A DNA stretch of 64,000 nt, from assembly GCF_011045115.1 (NCBI RefSeq), contig NZ_JAAKZG010000006.1, positions 186,001 to 250,000 of the forward strand. Reading direction: 5' to 3'. Shown piece after piece: positions 56,318 to 64,000 of this stretch (its first letter is position 1; the number at the start of each line of letters is the position of its first letter). This stretch comes from Mesorhizobium zhangyense. Lineage in GTDB: Bacteria > Pseudomonadota > Alphaproteobacteria > Rhizobiales > Rhizobiaceae. A program made the translations under genes and the position numbers. The notes under the pieces were generated by a model. That model searched no databases, was not told the DNA's origin, and saw only the letters and a program-made list of their open reading frames with translations.

Positions 56318-56575
56318 TCAGGCTTTTTTTGCGATCAGTTCGCGCACGGCCTCGACCATGTCGCCGACATTCTTGAGATTGCTCCACGCCTCGACCGTAT
56401 TCATCTCGATATCGATGCCATAGGCTTCCTCGAGATCGAAGATGATCTCTGTCAGCTCGAGCGAATGGATGCCCAGCGCGGTGAGTTCGGTCTGGGGCGT
56501 TACTTCGCCACCATCCGGCTCCGCATGAACCTTGATCTTGTCGATAATGTCCTGGGCCAGCTGATCCGCCAACAC
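56318..56575 (-). CDS. Acyl carrier protein, NodF-like
   Basis: About 85 residues. The phosphopantetheine attachment serine is in [11 protein letters not shown], and the C-terminal half ([20 protein letters not shown]) is strikingly like NodF. The GTG at 56573-56575 has GGGGAGAGG just upstream; a TTG at 56611 would give 97 residues. Paired with the NodE-like synthase. Confidence 0.83.
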   Translation of the reverse strand: MLADQLAQDIIDKIKVHAEPDGGEVTPQTELTALGIHSLELTEIIFDLEEAYGIDIEMNTVEAWSNLKNVGDMVEAVRELIAKKA

Positions 56576-56791
56576 GCCTCTCCCCAAATTCCCGGCGCTT
56601 GCCCAAGTCAAAACGCCTATTTATGTCGTTGCGCTTCGAAATAAGCGACCGCAAGCATCTGCAAATGCCAAAACAGGCAAAAACGGCAAGAAGCTGCTTC
56701 TCTCTATAGAAAGCGAAAGCCCATCAGGCAACAAGTCATATCTCGACAAACCCATTGCGACCGTTAGGCTGTACTGCGAAAGAGCAACCTC

Positions 56792-57631
56792 ATGCCATCA
56801 GAAACGATAGAACCCGTCGATCGTTCCCTTCAGCGCGTCGCAGCCAGCGCCCGGCTGTCGGCCAGTTTTATCGACGGGCGCACGCGCCTTGCCCGGCTCT
56901 ATCAGGATGGTGCCGCCAAGATACGCATGCCGCAGACCGATGGCGGCCCGCTGGAAGCGATCCTGATCAACACGGCCGGCGGGTTGACCGGCGGCGACCG
57001 GATCGGCTGGGAGATCGCCATCGGCGCGGGCGCCAGCGCAACCATCACCACGCAGGCCTGCGAGAAGATTTACAAGGCGAATTCCGGCCGGGCCGAAGCC
57101 ACTGTGAAGCTCACGGTGGCGGCCGGCGGAAGAATCGCCTGGCTGCCGCAGGAAACGATCGTCTTCGAACGTGCGGCCTTCATGCGCAGGCTCGACGTCG
57201 AGCTTGCCGACGACGCCGAGGCGCTGATCGTCGAAGCGACGATCTTCGGGCGGCTGGCCATGGGCGAAAGCGCTGAAAACGGCAGTTTTCATGACCGCTG
57301 GCGCATCAGAAGCGGCGGACGAATGGTTCATGCCGAGGATTTTTCGATCGGGCCGAAGATCGCAGATACGCTGGCGCGCTCGGCGGTGACCGGCGGGGAC
57401 ATCGCAGTCGCCGCCGTGCTGTTGATCACGCCGGAGCCGGAACGGCTCGTGGAACCCGCCCGCACCATCATCGGCGATCAGGGCGGCGCCAGCGCTTGGC
57501 GGGTCGGCAAAACTGGCAAGTTTCTTGCGAGGCTTCACGCTGGGGACGGCTACAGCCTGCGCAAGCGGCTGGTGCCGCTCATCGAATTGCTCAACGGGCA
57601 GGCAGGCTTGCCAAAAGTTTGGTCACTTTAG
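56792..57631 (+). CDS. ureD: UreD, urease accessory protein
   Basis: A 279-residue chaperone that helps deliver nickel to the urease active site with UreF and UreG. Family segments [15 protein letters not shown] and [15 protein letters not shown] are clear. It begins the urease cluster, 16 nt before ureA. Confidence 0.92.
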   Translation: MPSETIEPVDRSLQRVAASARLSASFIDGRTRLARLYQDGAAKIRMPQTDGGPLEAILINTAGGLTGGDRIGWEIAIGAGASATITTQACEKIYKANSGRAEATVKLTVAAGGRIAWLPQETIVFERAAFMRRLDVELADDAEALIVEATIFGRLAMGESAENGSFHDRWRIRSGGRMVHAEDFSIGPKIADTLARSAVTGGDIAVAAVLLITPEPERLVEPARTIIGDQGGASAWRVGKTGKFLARLHAGDGYSLRKRLVPLIELLNGQAGLPKVWSL

Positions 57632-57647
57632 GGAATTTCGAAACAGC

Positions 57648-57950
57648 ATGAACCTGACGCCGCGCGAAAAAGACAAGCTGCTGATCGCCATGGCGGCGAT
57701 CGTGGCCCGCAAAAGACTGGAACGCGGCGTCAAGCTCAACCACCCCGAAGCCATCGCCCTGATCACCGATTTCGTCGTCGAAGGCGCGCGCGACGGGCGC
57801 TCGGTTGCCGAGTTGATGGATGCCGGCGCCCACGTCATAACGCGGGCGCAGGTCATGGAAGGCATCGCCGAGATGATCCACGACGTACAGGTCGAGGCGA
57901 CCTTTCCCGACGGCACCAAGCTGGTGACCGTGCACGAACCGATACGCTGA
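57648..57950 (+). CDS. ureA: UreA, urease gamma subunit
   Basis: A 100-residue structural subunit with the canonical sequence [20 protein letters not shown] and [20 protein letters not shown], ending [14 protein letters not shown]. Full length, no fusion to UreB. It assembles with UreB and UreC into the cytoplasmic urease. Confidence 0.95.
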   Translation: MNLTPREKDKLLIAMAAIVARKRLERGVKLNHPEAIALITDFVVEGARDGRSVAELMDAGAHVITRAQVMEGIAEMIHDVQVEATFPDGTKLVTVHEPIR

Positions 57951-57971
57951 AACCACGGCAGGGAGGCCGCG

Positions 57972-58229
57972 ATGCTGGAACTTCGCCCCAATTGCGAATG
58001 CTGCGACAAGGACCTGCCGCCGGAGAGCGGCGAGGCCGTGATCTGCACCTTCGAATGCACCTTCTGTGCCGGTTGCGCACAAAATGTGCTCGGCGGCACC
58101 TGTCCGAACTGCGGCGGCAATTTTTCCCCAAGACCTATCCGCCCCGCCGCGATGCTGAAGAAATATCCGGCTTCGACCAAGCGCGTGCTTAAGGCCGAAG
58201 GCTGCGGCCCGGCCCGCAAGGTCGCGTGA
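57972..58229 (+). CDS. DUF1272 zinc-ribbon-like protein
   Basis: An 85-residue cysteine-rich protein with RPNCECCDKDLPP, CTFECTFCAGC and GTCPNCGGNF, the DUF1272 pattern of paired cysteines that probably binds zinc. Its role is unknown. It lies within the urease cluster between ureA and the HupE/UreJ gene, an arrangement common in rhizobia. Confidence 0.88.
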   Translation: MLELRPNCECCDKDLPPESGEAVICTFECTFCAGCAQNVLGGTCPNCGGNFSPRPIRPAAMLKKYPASTKRVLKAEGCGPARKVA

Positions 58230-58259
58230 GATTTCATCGAGAACGATCAGGAACCAAAA

Positions 58260-58868
58260 ATGATGCTCAGGAAAATTTCCCTTGCCGCGCTGGCATTGGC
58301 TGCCAGTGCCGCCCCGGCCTTCGCACATCTCAACCCGGCAGAGCACGGCTCCTTCATGGCCGGCGTTTCGCATCCGTTGTTCGGCGTCGATCATATCCTG
58401 GCAATGGTTGCGGTCGGTCTCTGGGCGGCGCAGCTCGGCACGCGCAAGGGCTTTGAAAGCGCGTTCTGGCTGGTTCCTGCCGCCTTCGTCGGCACGATGA
58501 CGCTCGGCTTTGCAGCAGCAATTAGCGGCGCGCCCCTCCCCTTCGTCGAGCCGGTGATCCTGGCCTCGGTCGTGGTCATCGGCCTGCTCGCGGCGATGTC
58601 GCTGAACGTGCCGACCTGGGCCGGCATGGTCATGGTCGGCTTCTTCGCATTCTTCCACGGCCACGCGCATGGCGGCGAGCTCGGCTCGGCGGGTGCTCTT
58701 TCCTTCGGCATCGGCTTCGCGCTCTCAACGGCACTGCTTCATGCGGCAGGCATAGGCATCGGCCTAGGCTTTGGCCGCCTGCTCGGCGGAGAAACCGGCC
58801 GGATCGTCACGCGCCTAGCAGGTGCCGCCACCGCGCTCGGCGGCGTGTGGCTCGCGGTCGCCGGTTAA
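58260..58868 (+). CDS. ureJ: HupE/UreJ-family nickel-related membrane protein
   Basis: A 202-residue membrane protein with an N-terminal signal ([16 protein letters not shown]) and a HxxxxxH nickel motif in the first helix ([12 protein letters not shown]), plus [14 protein letters not shown]. HupE/UreJ proteins are nickel permeases or nickel-handling factors for hydrogenase and urease. Located between ureA and ureB. Confidence 0.9.
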   Translation: MMLRKISLAALALAASAAPAFAHLNPAEHGSFMAGVSHPLFGVDHILAMVAVGLWAAQLGTRKGFESAFWLVPAAFVGTMTLGFAAAISGAPLPFVEPVILASVVVIGLLAAMSLNVPTWAGMVMVGFFAFFHGHAHGGELGSAGALSFGIGFALSTALLHAAGIGIGLGFGRLLGGETGRIVTRLAGAATALGGVWLAVAG

Positions 58869-58879
58869 GGGGACATTTT

Positions 58880-59185
58880 ATGATACCCGGCGAAATCATC
58901 ACGGCTGAGGGCGATATCGAGCTGAACAAGGGGCTGCCGACGGTGACGCTGAAAGTGGCGAACACAGGCGACCGCCCCATCCAGGTCGGCAGCCACTATC
59001 ATTTCTTCGAAACCAACGAAGGGCTACGCTTCGACCGCGAGAGCGCGAGAGGTATGCGGCTCGACATTGCCGCCGGCACCGCAGTGCGCTTCGAGCCCGG
59101 CCAGGAACGCGACGTCACGCTGATCCCGCTCGGCGGCAAGCGCGAGGTTTATGGGTTTCGGCAGAAGATCATGGGCGCGCTCTGA
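58880..59185 (+). CDS. ureB: UreB, urease beta subunit
   Basis: A 101-residue structural subunit starting [18 protein letters not shown], with the conserved [10 protein letters not shown] and the end RQKIMGAL. Full length. Separated from ureC by two genes on the opposite strand. Confidence 0.95.
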   Translation: MIPGEIITAEGDIELNKGLPTVTLKVANTGDRPIQVGSHYHFFETNEGLRFDRESARGMRLDIAAGTAVRFEPGQERDVTLIPLGGKREVYGFRQKIMGAL

Positions 59186-59237
59186 AATGCAGCGCGCCGC
59201 TGCTTCTATCCGTTTTGATGGAAGAGGATGCCAGTCC

Positions 59238-59729
59238 TTAGCGGCTCGGCTTGGCGGCAGCGTAGATAATGACGCTCTTGCCGCCGTCGAACTCGACCGC
59301 GACCACGTCGCGCATCAGCACGGCGCGCGAATCGATGGCGTGGAACAGCATGGCGTTGCCTTCCAGCTCCTTGCGCAGGTCGACGACTTCCTTCTCATGT
59401 TCCTTGAATTTGGCATCGATTTCCGGCGGCAGGCCGTTTTCGGCAGCATCCGGCAGGAAGACGATATCGACCTTGTCGAGGTTGGAGGTCTTGCGCACCT
59501 CGCTGGTGGTGGCGAGCGTGTTCTCGATGGCCGCGATGATCCGCTCCGGCTGCGCTTCGGCGCTGGCCTGTTCTTCCTGGACGTCAGAACCGATGATCGT
59601 GTCGATAGCCTTCTGGCTTTCGAGGCCTTGCGCCATCAGCGCCATGTTGGGCGCGCAGGCGGCAAGAAAAAAAGCGAAGACCGCGATAACATGCATCCAT
59701 TTCGCGTCGCGGGTCATCGTAAGCGTCAT
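59238..59729 (-). CDS. Lipoprotein of unknown function
   Basis: A 163-residue protein with a lipobox (FFLAAC) after an N-terminal hydrophobic stretch. The mature part is rich in Glu and Lys (KFKEHEKEVVDLRKELEG) with a short coiled section; no family was recognised. The ATG at 59727-59729 is chosen because AAGGAG lies 7 nt upstream. It lies between ureB and ureC on the opposite strand. Confidence 0.7.
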   Translation of the reverse strand: MTLTMTRDAKWMHVIAVFAFFLAACAPNMALMAQGLESQKAIDTIIGSDVQEEQASAEAQPERIIAAIENTLATTSEVRKTSNLDKVDIVFLPDAAENGLPPEIDAKFKEHEKEVVDLRKELEGNAMLFHAIDSRAVLMRDVVAVEFDGGKSVIIYAAAKPSR

Positions 59730-59951
59730 TCGGTGCTCCTTGAATTCCATTTCGAGCCCGGTCCTCAACGGGCGTCGCCATCCAAACGGCTAGTCTACGG
59801 CGGCGGTTCCGTGAATGCGACGGTTTGTTGCAACTCGCGCTTTTTTGTCATCCCCGATCGCAGCGTATCGCGCAATCATAAGCCTGTTTGCGGCAACACC
59901 GAAGTGCCCCCCGCCGCAATATCTGGCGGGCATGCCCGCCCGAAAAAGGCG

Positions 59952-60329
59952 TCAGCTCGCCTTCTTGGTGATCAGCGTCAGCGCGCCGTCCTTGGCCATG
60001 CTGGCGGCAATCACCTGAGCCGAGGTCAGGCCCTTGGCTTCGAGCGCCGACTTGATCTGCGGCGTCGCGTCGATCGAGCTGCGCAACTGCTTGAGATCGT
60101 CGTCGCTGCGCTGCGCCACGACGGTGTTGACCTGCGTCTGGGTCTCCTTCGGCAGCTCGTTGATGTCGACGACGGTGACGCTCTGGATCGTCGGAGCGGC
60201 CGACTGGCCTTCGGGTGCTGCCGGAGCCGAGGGCGCGGCAGCCGGCGGCTGGGCAGGCTGCTGCTGCGCACTGGCAGCGGTAGCGGCCATCATCGCAGCA
60301 CTCGCCGCAAGAATCATTATTTTCCGCAT
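59952..60329 (-). CDS. Small exported protein of unknown function
   Basis: A 125-residue protein with a clear signal (MILAASAAMMAATAASA), a Pro/Ala/Gln-rich linker (about residues 22-46) and a compact C-terminal part (IQSVTVVDINELPKETQTQV). No family was recognised. It is divergent from ureC, with about 167 bp between the two starts that must contain both promoters. Confidence 0.72.
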   Translation of the reverse strand: MRKIMILAASAAMMAATAASAQQQPAQPPAAAPSAPAAPEGQSAAPTIQSVTVVDINELPKETQTQVNTVVAQRSDDDLKQLRSSIDATPQIKSALEAKGLTSAQVIAASMAKDGALTLITKKAS

Positions 60330-60496
60330 GGATTTCCCTTTCCATCGTTTTGCAAAACGTCATCTCACGATGACTCGGCCACCTCACCTGCCGAATGGGC
60401 CCAGAACCTGCCGTTCATCGGGTCATTGCGAGGCGATACGGTGGCAGGAATGTGGACCGTGCCCTTCGCCAGCCCTCTCGCCTGCAGGAATTTCCG

Positions 60497-62206
60497 ATGA
60501 CAAAAATCTCCCGCGCCGCCTATGCCCGGATGTTCGGCCCTACCGTCGGCGACAAGGTGCGGCTGGCCGACACCGAGCTCTTCATCGAAGTTGAAAAAGA
60601 CCTCACCACCTATGGCGAGGAAGTGAAATTCGGCGGCGGCAAGGTCATTCGCGACGGCATGGGCCAGAGCCAGGTTTCGCGCGCGCAGGGCGCCGTCGAC
60701 ACCGTCATCACCAATGCTTTGGTGGTCGATCACACCGGCATCTTCAAAGCCGATATCGGCCTGAAGAGCGGACGCATCGCGGCCATCGGCAAGGCCGGCA
60801 ACCCGGACACGCAGGCCGGCGTCACCATTATCATCGGCCCCGGCACGGAAATCATAGCTGGCGAAGGAAAGATCCTGACCGCCGGCGGCATGGACGCGCA
60901 TATCCACTTCATCTGCCCGCAGCAGATCGAGGAAGCGCTGATGAGCGGCATCACCACCATGCTGGGCGGCGGTACCGGCCCGGCGCACGGCACGCTGGCA
61001 ACGACCTGCACGCCCGGCCCGTGGCACCTTGCACGCATGATCCAGTCCTTCGACGCCTTCCCGATGAATATCGGCCTGTCGGCCAAGGGCAACGCCTCGC
61101 TGCCGGCGGCGATCGAGGAAATGGTGCGGGGCGGCGCCTGCTCGCTGAAGCTGCACGAGGATTGGGGCACTACGCCTGCCGCGATCGACTGCTGCCTGTC
61201 TGTCGCCGACGAATACGACGTGCAAGTGATGATCCACACCGACACGCTGAACGAGAGCGGTTTTGTCGAAGACACGGTCGGCGCCTTCAAGGGCCGTACC
61301 ATCCACGCCTTCCATACCGAGGGTGCAGGCGGCGGCCATGCGCCCGACATCATAAAAGTCTGCGGCCTGCCCAACGTCATCCCGTCGTCGACCAATCCGA
61401 CGAGGCCCTATACGGTCAACACGATTGCCGAGCATCTCGACATGCTGATGGTCTGCCACCATCTGTCGCCGTCGATCCCGGAAGACATCGCATTCGCCGA
61501 AAGCCGTATCCGCAAGGAAACGATCGCGGCGGAAGACATTTTGCACGACATCGGCGCCTTCTCGATCATCTCGTCCGACAGCCAGGCCATGGGCCGCGTC
61601 GGCGAGGTGGCGATCCGCACCTGGCAGACCGCCGACAAGATGAAGCGTCAGCGCGGCAGCCTGCCTCAGGAAACCGGCGACAACGACAATTTCCGGGTGC
61701 GCCGCTACATCGCCAAATACACGATCAACCCGGCGATCGCGCATGGCCTGTCGAAGGAAGTCGGCTCGATCGAAGTCGGCAAGCGCGCCGATCTGGTGCT
61801 GTGGAACCCGGCCTTTTTCGGCATCAAGCCGGACATGGTGCTGATCGGCGGCATGATCGCGGCTGCCCCAATGGGCGACCCGAACGCGTCGATCCCGACG
61901 CCGCAGCCAGTGCATTATCGCCCAATGTTCGGCGCCTACGGCAAGGCGATGACGAATTCCTCCGTCACCTTCGTCTCAAAGGCTTCGCTGGATGCCGGGC
62001 TTCGCGAAAAGCTCGGCATCGACAAGCAGATGATCGCGGTGGAAAACACACGCAGCGGCATCGGCAAGCACTCCATGGTGCTGAACGACGCCACGCCGCA
62101 TGTCGAAGTCGATCCCGAAACCTACGAAGTGCGCGCCGACGGCGAATTGCTGACCTGCCAGCCGGCGACCGTGCTGCCGATGGCGCAGAGGTATTTCCTG
62201 TTCTAG
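60497..62206 (+). CDS. ureC: UreC, urease alpha (catalytic) subunit
   Basis: The 569-residue catalytic subunit that hydrolyses urea to ammonia and carbamate. Nickel ligands lie in GMDAHIHF (H135, H137) and at later His and Asp residues; the carbamylated lysine is in [12 protein letters not shown] and the flap histidine in MVCHHLSPS. All active-site motifs are intact. The ATG at 60497 follows AGGAA. ureE, ureF and ureG do not follow directly. Confidence 0.96.
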   Translation: MTKISRAAYARMFGPTVGDKVRLADTELFIEVEKDLTTYGEEVKFGGGKVIRDGMGQSQVSRAQGAVDTVITNALVVDHTGIFKADIGLKSGRIAAIGKAGNPDTQAGVTIIIGPGTEIIAGEGKILTAGGMDAHIHFICPQQIEEALMSGITTMLGGGTGPAHGTLATTCTPGPWHLARMIQSFDAFPMNIGLSAKGNASLPAAIEEMVRGGACSLKLHEDWGTTPAAIDCCLSVADEYDVQVMIHTDTLNESGFVEDTVGAFKGRTIHAFHTEGAGGGHAPDIIKVCGLPNVIPSSTNPTRPYTVNTIAEHLDMLMVCHHLSPSIPEDIAFAESRIRKETIAAEDILHDIGAFSIISSDSQAMGRVGEVAIRTWQTADKMKRQRGSLPQETGDNDNFRVRRYIAKYTINPAIAHGLSKEVGSIEVGKRADLVLWNPAFFGIKPDMVLIGGMIAAAPMGDPNASIPTPQPVHYRPMFGAYGKAMTNSSVTFVSKASLDAGLREKLGIDKQMIAVENTRSGIGKHSMVLNDATPHVEVDPETYEVRADGELLTCQPATVLPMAQRYFLF

Positions 62207-62240
62207 GGATAGCTTCGCAAACGGCTTTCTCGGAGACATC

Positions 62241-63035
62241 ATGAAGCTCGAAATGGTCCAGGTGGACGCCTTCACCGACACGGTGTTTTCCGGCAATTCG
62301 GCTGCCGTCGTGTTTCTCGACGACTGGCTGCCCGACACGGTGCTGCAGGGAATCGCGCTGGAAAACAATCTGGCCGAAACGGCGTTCCTGAAGCCGCGCG
62401 ACGACCAGTGGGACATACGCTGGTTCACGCCGACCGACGAAGTGCCCTTCTGCGGCCATGCCACGCTCGCCTCGGCCTGCGCCCTGCATCGCCGCAAGGG
62501 CATCGAGCGGCCGATGCGGTTTTCGACGCGCAAGGTCGGTGACATCGTCGTGACACCTGAGGGCGACGGCTACCGCATGGACATTCCACGCTTCGACCCG
62601 AATTTCGACATTCCCGCAGACGCCCTCGTCAACAGCCTGCGCAGCGATGCCTGGGTAAAGACCTTCCGCAATCAGGAGAATTTCTTCGCCGAACTGGCTT
62701 CAGAGGCTGATGTGCTCGCCTACCAGCCCGATCTGCCGGTGATCGCCAAACTCGGCTCCTTCGGCTTCTGCATCACGGCGCGCGGCGAAACGAGCGATTT
62801 CGTCTCGCGCTATTTCGCGCCCGGCGCGGGCATCGCCGAAGACCCGGTGACCGGCTCGACCCATGCGACGCTCGCTCCCTACTGGGCGGAGAAGCTCGGG
62901 AAGAAGAACCTCACCGCGCGCCAACTATCAGCACGTGGCGGAACGCTCGCCTGCGAGGTCGCTCCGGAACGCGTCTATCTGACGGGTGGCGCGGTGATCT
63001 ATATGGACGCGCAGATTTACGTTTCCCAAGCCTGA
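62241..63035 (+). CDS. PhzF-family isomerase/epimerase-like protein
   Basis: A 264-residue PhzF family protein: VDAFTDTVFSGNSAAV, the catalytic glutamate in NNLAETAFL, WFTPTDEVPFCGHATLA and AEDPVTGSTHATLAPYW. Substrate unknown; most members are not involved in phenazine synthesis. It follows ureC by 34 nt and may be co-transcribed with it. Confidence 0.9.
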   Translation: MKLEMVQVDAFTDTVFSGNSAAVVFLDDWLPDTVLQGIALENNLAETAFLKPRDDQWDIRWFTPTDEVPFCGHATLASACALHRRKGIERPMRFSTRKVGDIVVTPEGDGYRMDIPRFDPNFDIPADALVNSLRSDAWVKTFRNQENFFAELASEADVLAYQPDLPVIAKLGSFGFCITARGETSDFVSRYFAPGAGIAEDPVTGSTHATLAPYWAEKLGKKNLTARQLSARGGTLACEVAPERVYLTGGAVIYMDAQIYVSQA

Positions 63036-63249
63036 TCCGGTCGGGCAAGGCATCTCCGGATGCCTGCTTTGCAAGCATCTGCACGGCAGGCGGGCAGTGC
63101 CGATTTCTGCCTGTGGACCGCGACGGCTTGCCACGCGGTCAAGGCTGGACAGGCCTCGATCAATCGGTATTTTGTGCACCGCACAATGGCCTTTGAGTCC
63201 CCTTTTCCTCCCAAAAGGCGCGGGCTCGCCATCAACAAGGAGCACAGTC

Positions 63250-63795
63250 ATGATCGGGAAGAAAGTTCCTTCCGTCACCTTCCGCACCCGCGTCCGCGAT
63301 GAGTCAATCGGCGGCCCGAATCCCTTCCGCTGGGAAGACAAGGCTTCGGCCGACTACTTCTCGGGCAAGCGCGTCGTTCTCTTCTCGCTGCCGGGCGCCT
63401 TCACCCCGACCTGCTCGACCTACCAGCTTCCTGACTTCGAAAAACTGCACGGCGAATTCCAGCAGCAGGGCATCGACGCGATCTACTGTATCTCGGTCAA
63501 CGACGCTTTCGTGATGAACGCCTGGGGCAAGTCGCAGAACCTCGAAAACGTCAAGCTCATCCCGGACGGCTCGGGCGAGTTCACCCGCAAGATGGGCATG
63601 CTGGTGGCCAAGGACAATCTCGGCTTCGGCATGCGTTCCTGGCGCTATGCCGCCGTCATCAACAATGGCCGCATCGAAAAATGGTTCGAGGAAGAAGGCT
63701 TTTCCGACAACTGCGACAGCGACCCCTATGGCGTCTCCTCGCCGCAGAACATTCTTGAGGCACTCAAGGCCGACGACGTGGCCGAGGCCGCCTGA
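63250..63795 (+). CDS. Peroxiredoxin (Prx5/AhpE-type)
   Basis: A 181-residue thiol peroxidase. The peroxidatic cysteine is in PGAFTPTCSTYQ, the Prx5 active-site motif; the conserved arginine lies in GMRSWRYA. A second cysteine pair region (SDNCDSDPYG) may resolve the disulphide or react with glutathione or glutaredoxin. AAGGAG precedes the ATG; an intrinsic terminator follows. Confidence 0.92.
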   Translation: MIGKKVPSVTFRTRVRDESIGGPNPFRWEDKASADYFSGKRVVLFSLPGAFTPTCSTYQLPDFEKLHGEFQQQGIDAIYCISVNDAFVMNAWGKSQNLENVKLIPDGSGEFTRKMGMLVAKDNLGFGMRSWRYAAVINNGRIEKWFEEEGFSDNCDSDPYGVSSPQNILEALKADDVAEAA

Positions 63796-63824
63796 GCCTG
63801 ACAGCGGCGAGCCCGACTATGATT

Positions 63825-63858
63825 AGCCCCGGCAGCGTTTTCGCGCCGGGGCTTTTTG
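63825..63858 (+). terminator. Intrinsic terminator after the peroxiredoxin gene
   Basis: AGCCCCGGC (63825-63833) pairs perfectly with GCCGGGGCT (63845-63853), followed by a run of five T, 30 nt past the stop. Confidence 0.9.
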
Positions 63859-63920
63859 TTGCCGGTAGCAAAGCGGTGCTCTAGGCTGCCCCCAACCGAT
63901 GTCACTTCGACGACAGGCTC

Positions 63921-64000
63921 ATGGACGCAGACACACACACCGTCGCGGAAGTCTTCCCCCATATCCGCATCGTCATGGGCATGGTCATCGGCCTTGGCGT
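63921..64000 (+). CDS. Start of a probable membrane protein (cut by window edge)
   Basis: An ATG at 63921 opens a frame that stays open to the end of the window (about 26 codons). It begins MDADTHTVAEVFPHIRIVMG and continues into a hydrophobic segment, suggesting a membrane protein. Too little is visible for a family assignment. Confidence 0.5.
   Translation, partial: MDADTHTVAEVFPHIRIVMGMVIGLG

Overview
The window is a GC-rich alphaproteobacterial chromosome segment, most likely from a member of the Rhizobiales (Hyphomicrobiales) close to Mesorhizobium/Aminobacter/Nitratireductor-type bacteria. The basis is the set of families present: a nasTS-controlled nitrate assimilation operon, a rhizobial-style urease cluster, a Sinorhizobium-like FixLJ/FixK set, and NodE/NodF-like KAS and ACP proteins. 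No 16S or other phylogenetic marker is present, so the genus is inference.

Left core (1-7.2 kb): nitrate/nitrite assimilation on the minus strand, in transcription order nasT, nasS, regulatory leader, nrtA, nrtB, nrtC, nirB. NirB runs off the left edge. The nasS-nrtA gap holds an NtrC-type site, a sigma-54 promoter and a long terminator-like hairpin, so nitrogen control (NtrC/RpoN) and nitrate-responsive antitermination (NasS/NasT) appear stacked. From 7.6 to 14.8 kb lies a cluster of mostly exported proteins: two alpha/beta hydrolases, a carboxymuconolactone decarboxylase-like protein, a cupin, a cytochrome P460, a membrane protein, a LysR regulator, an aldo/keto reductase and an exported flavodoxin.

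Genomic island (15.5-48.9 kb): a 46-bp direct repeat of the 3' part of tRNA-Arg(CCG) bounds about 33.4 kb, with a tyrosine integrase just inside the left end and the intact tRNA at the right end. The cargo is a near-complete low-oxygen respiration package: FixLJ, a receiver-like protein and FixK (oxygen sensing); YcnI-like copper protein; NirK, NirV, a small unknown and NnrS; NapEDABC; an MHYT-GGDEF-EAL protein; pseudoazurin; NnrR; DUF1858 and broken DUF6455 genes; group III truncated haemoglobin and NsrR; the cbb3 oxidase ccoNOQP with ccoI and ccoS; an uncharacterised DUF2249 / membrane protein / double-DUF2249 / MIP18-family module; a broken dihaem peroxidase; DUF454; and oxygen-independent HemN. 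Nitrate can be reduced to nitrite (Nap) and nitrite to NO (NirK, probably fed by pseudoazurin), but no NO reductase or N2O reductase is visible. Seven TTG-N8-CAA boxes, six with a TTGCG half-site, precede nearly every NO-related unit and define a likely NnrR regulon.

Right core (49.2-64 kb): a phospholipid operon (PlsC-like, CdsA, small membrane protein, CDP-alcohol phosphatidyltransferase), a D,D-carboxypeptidase lipoprotein, a P-loop kinase, a histone H1-like protein, a GST, the NodF/NodE-like pair, urease genes ureD, ureA, ureB, ureC with a HupE/UreJ protein and DUF1272, a PhzF-family protein and a peroxiredoxin. ureE, ureF and ureG are not in the window.
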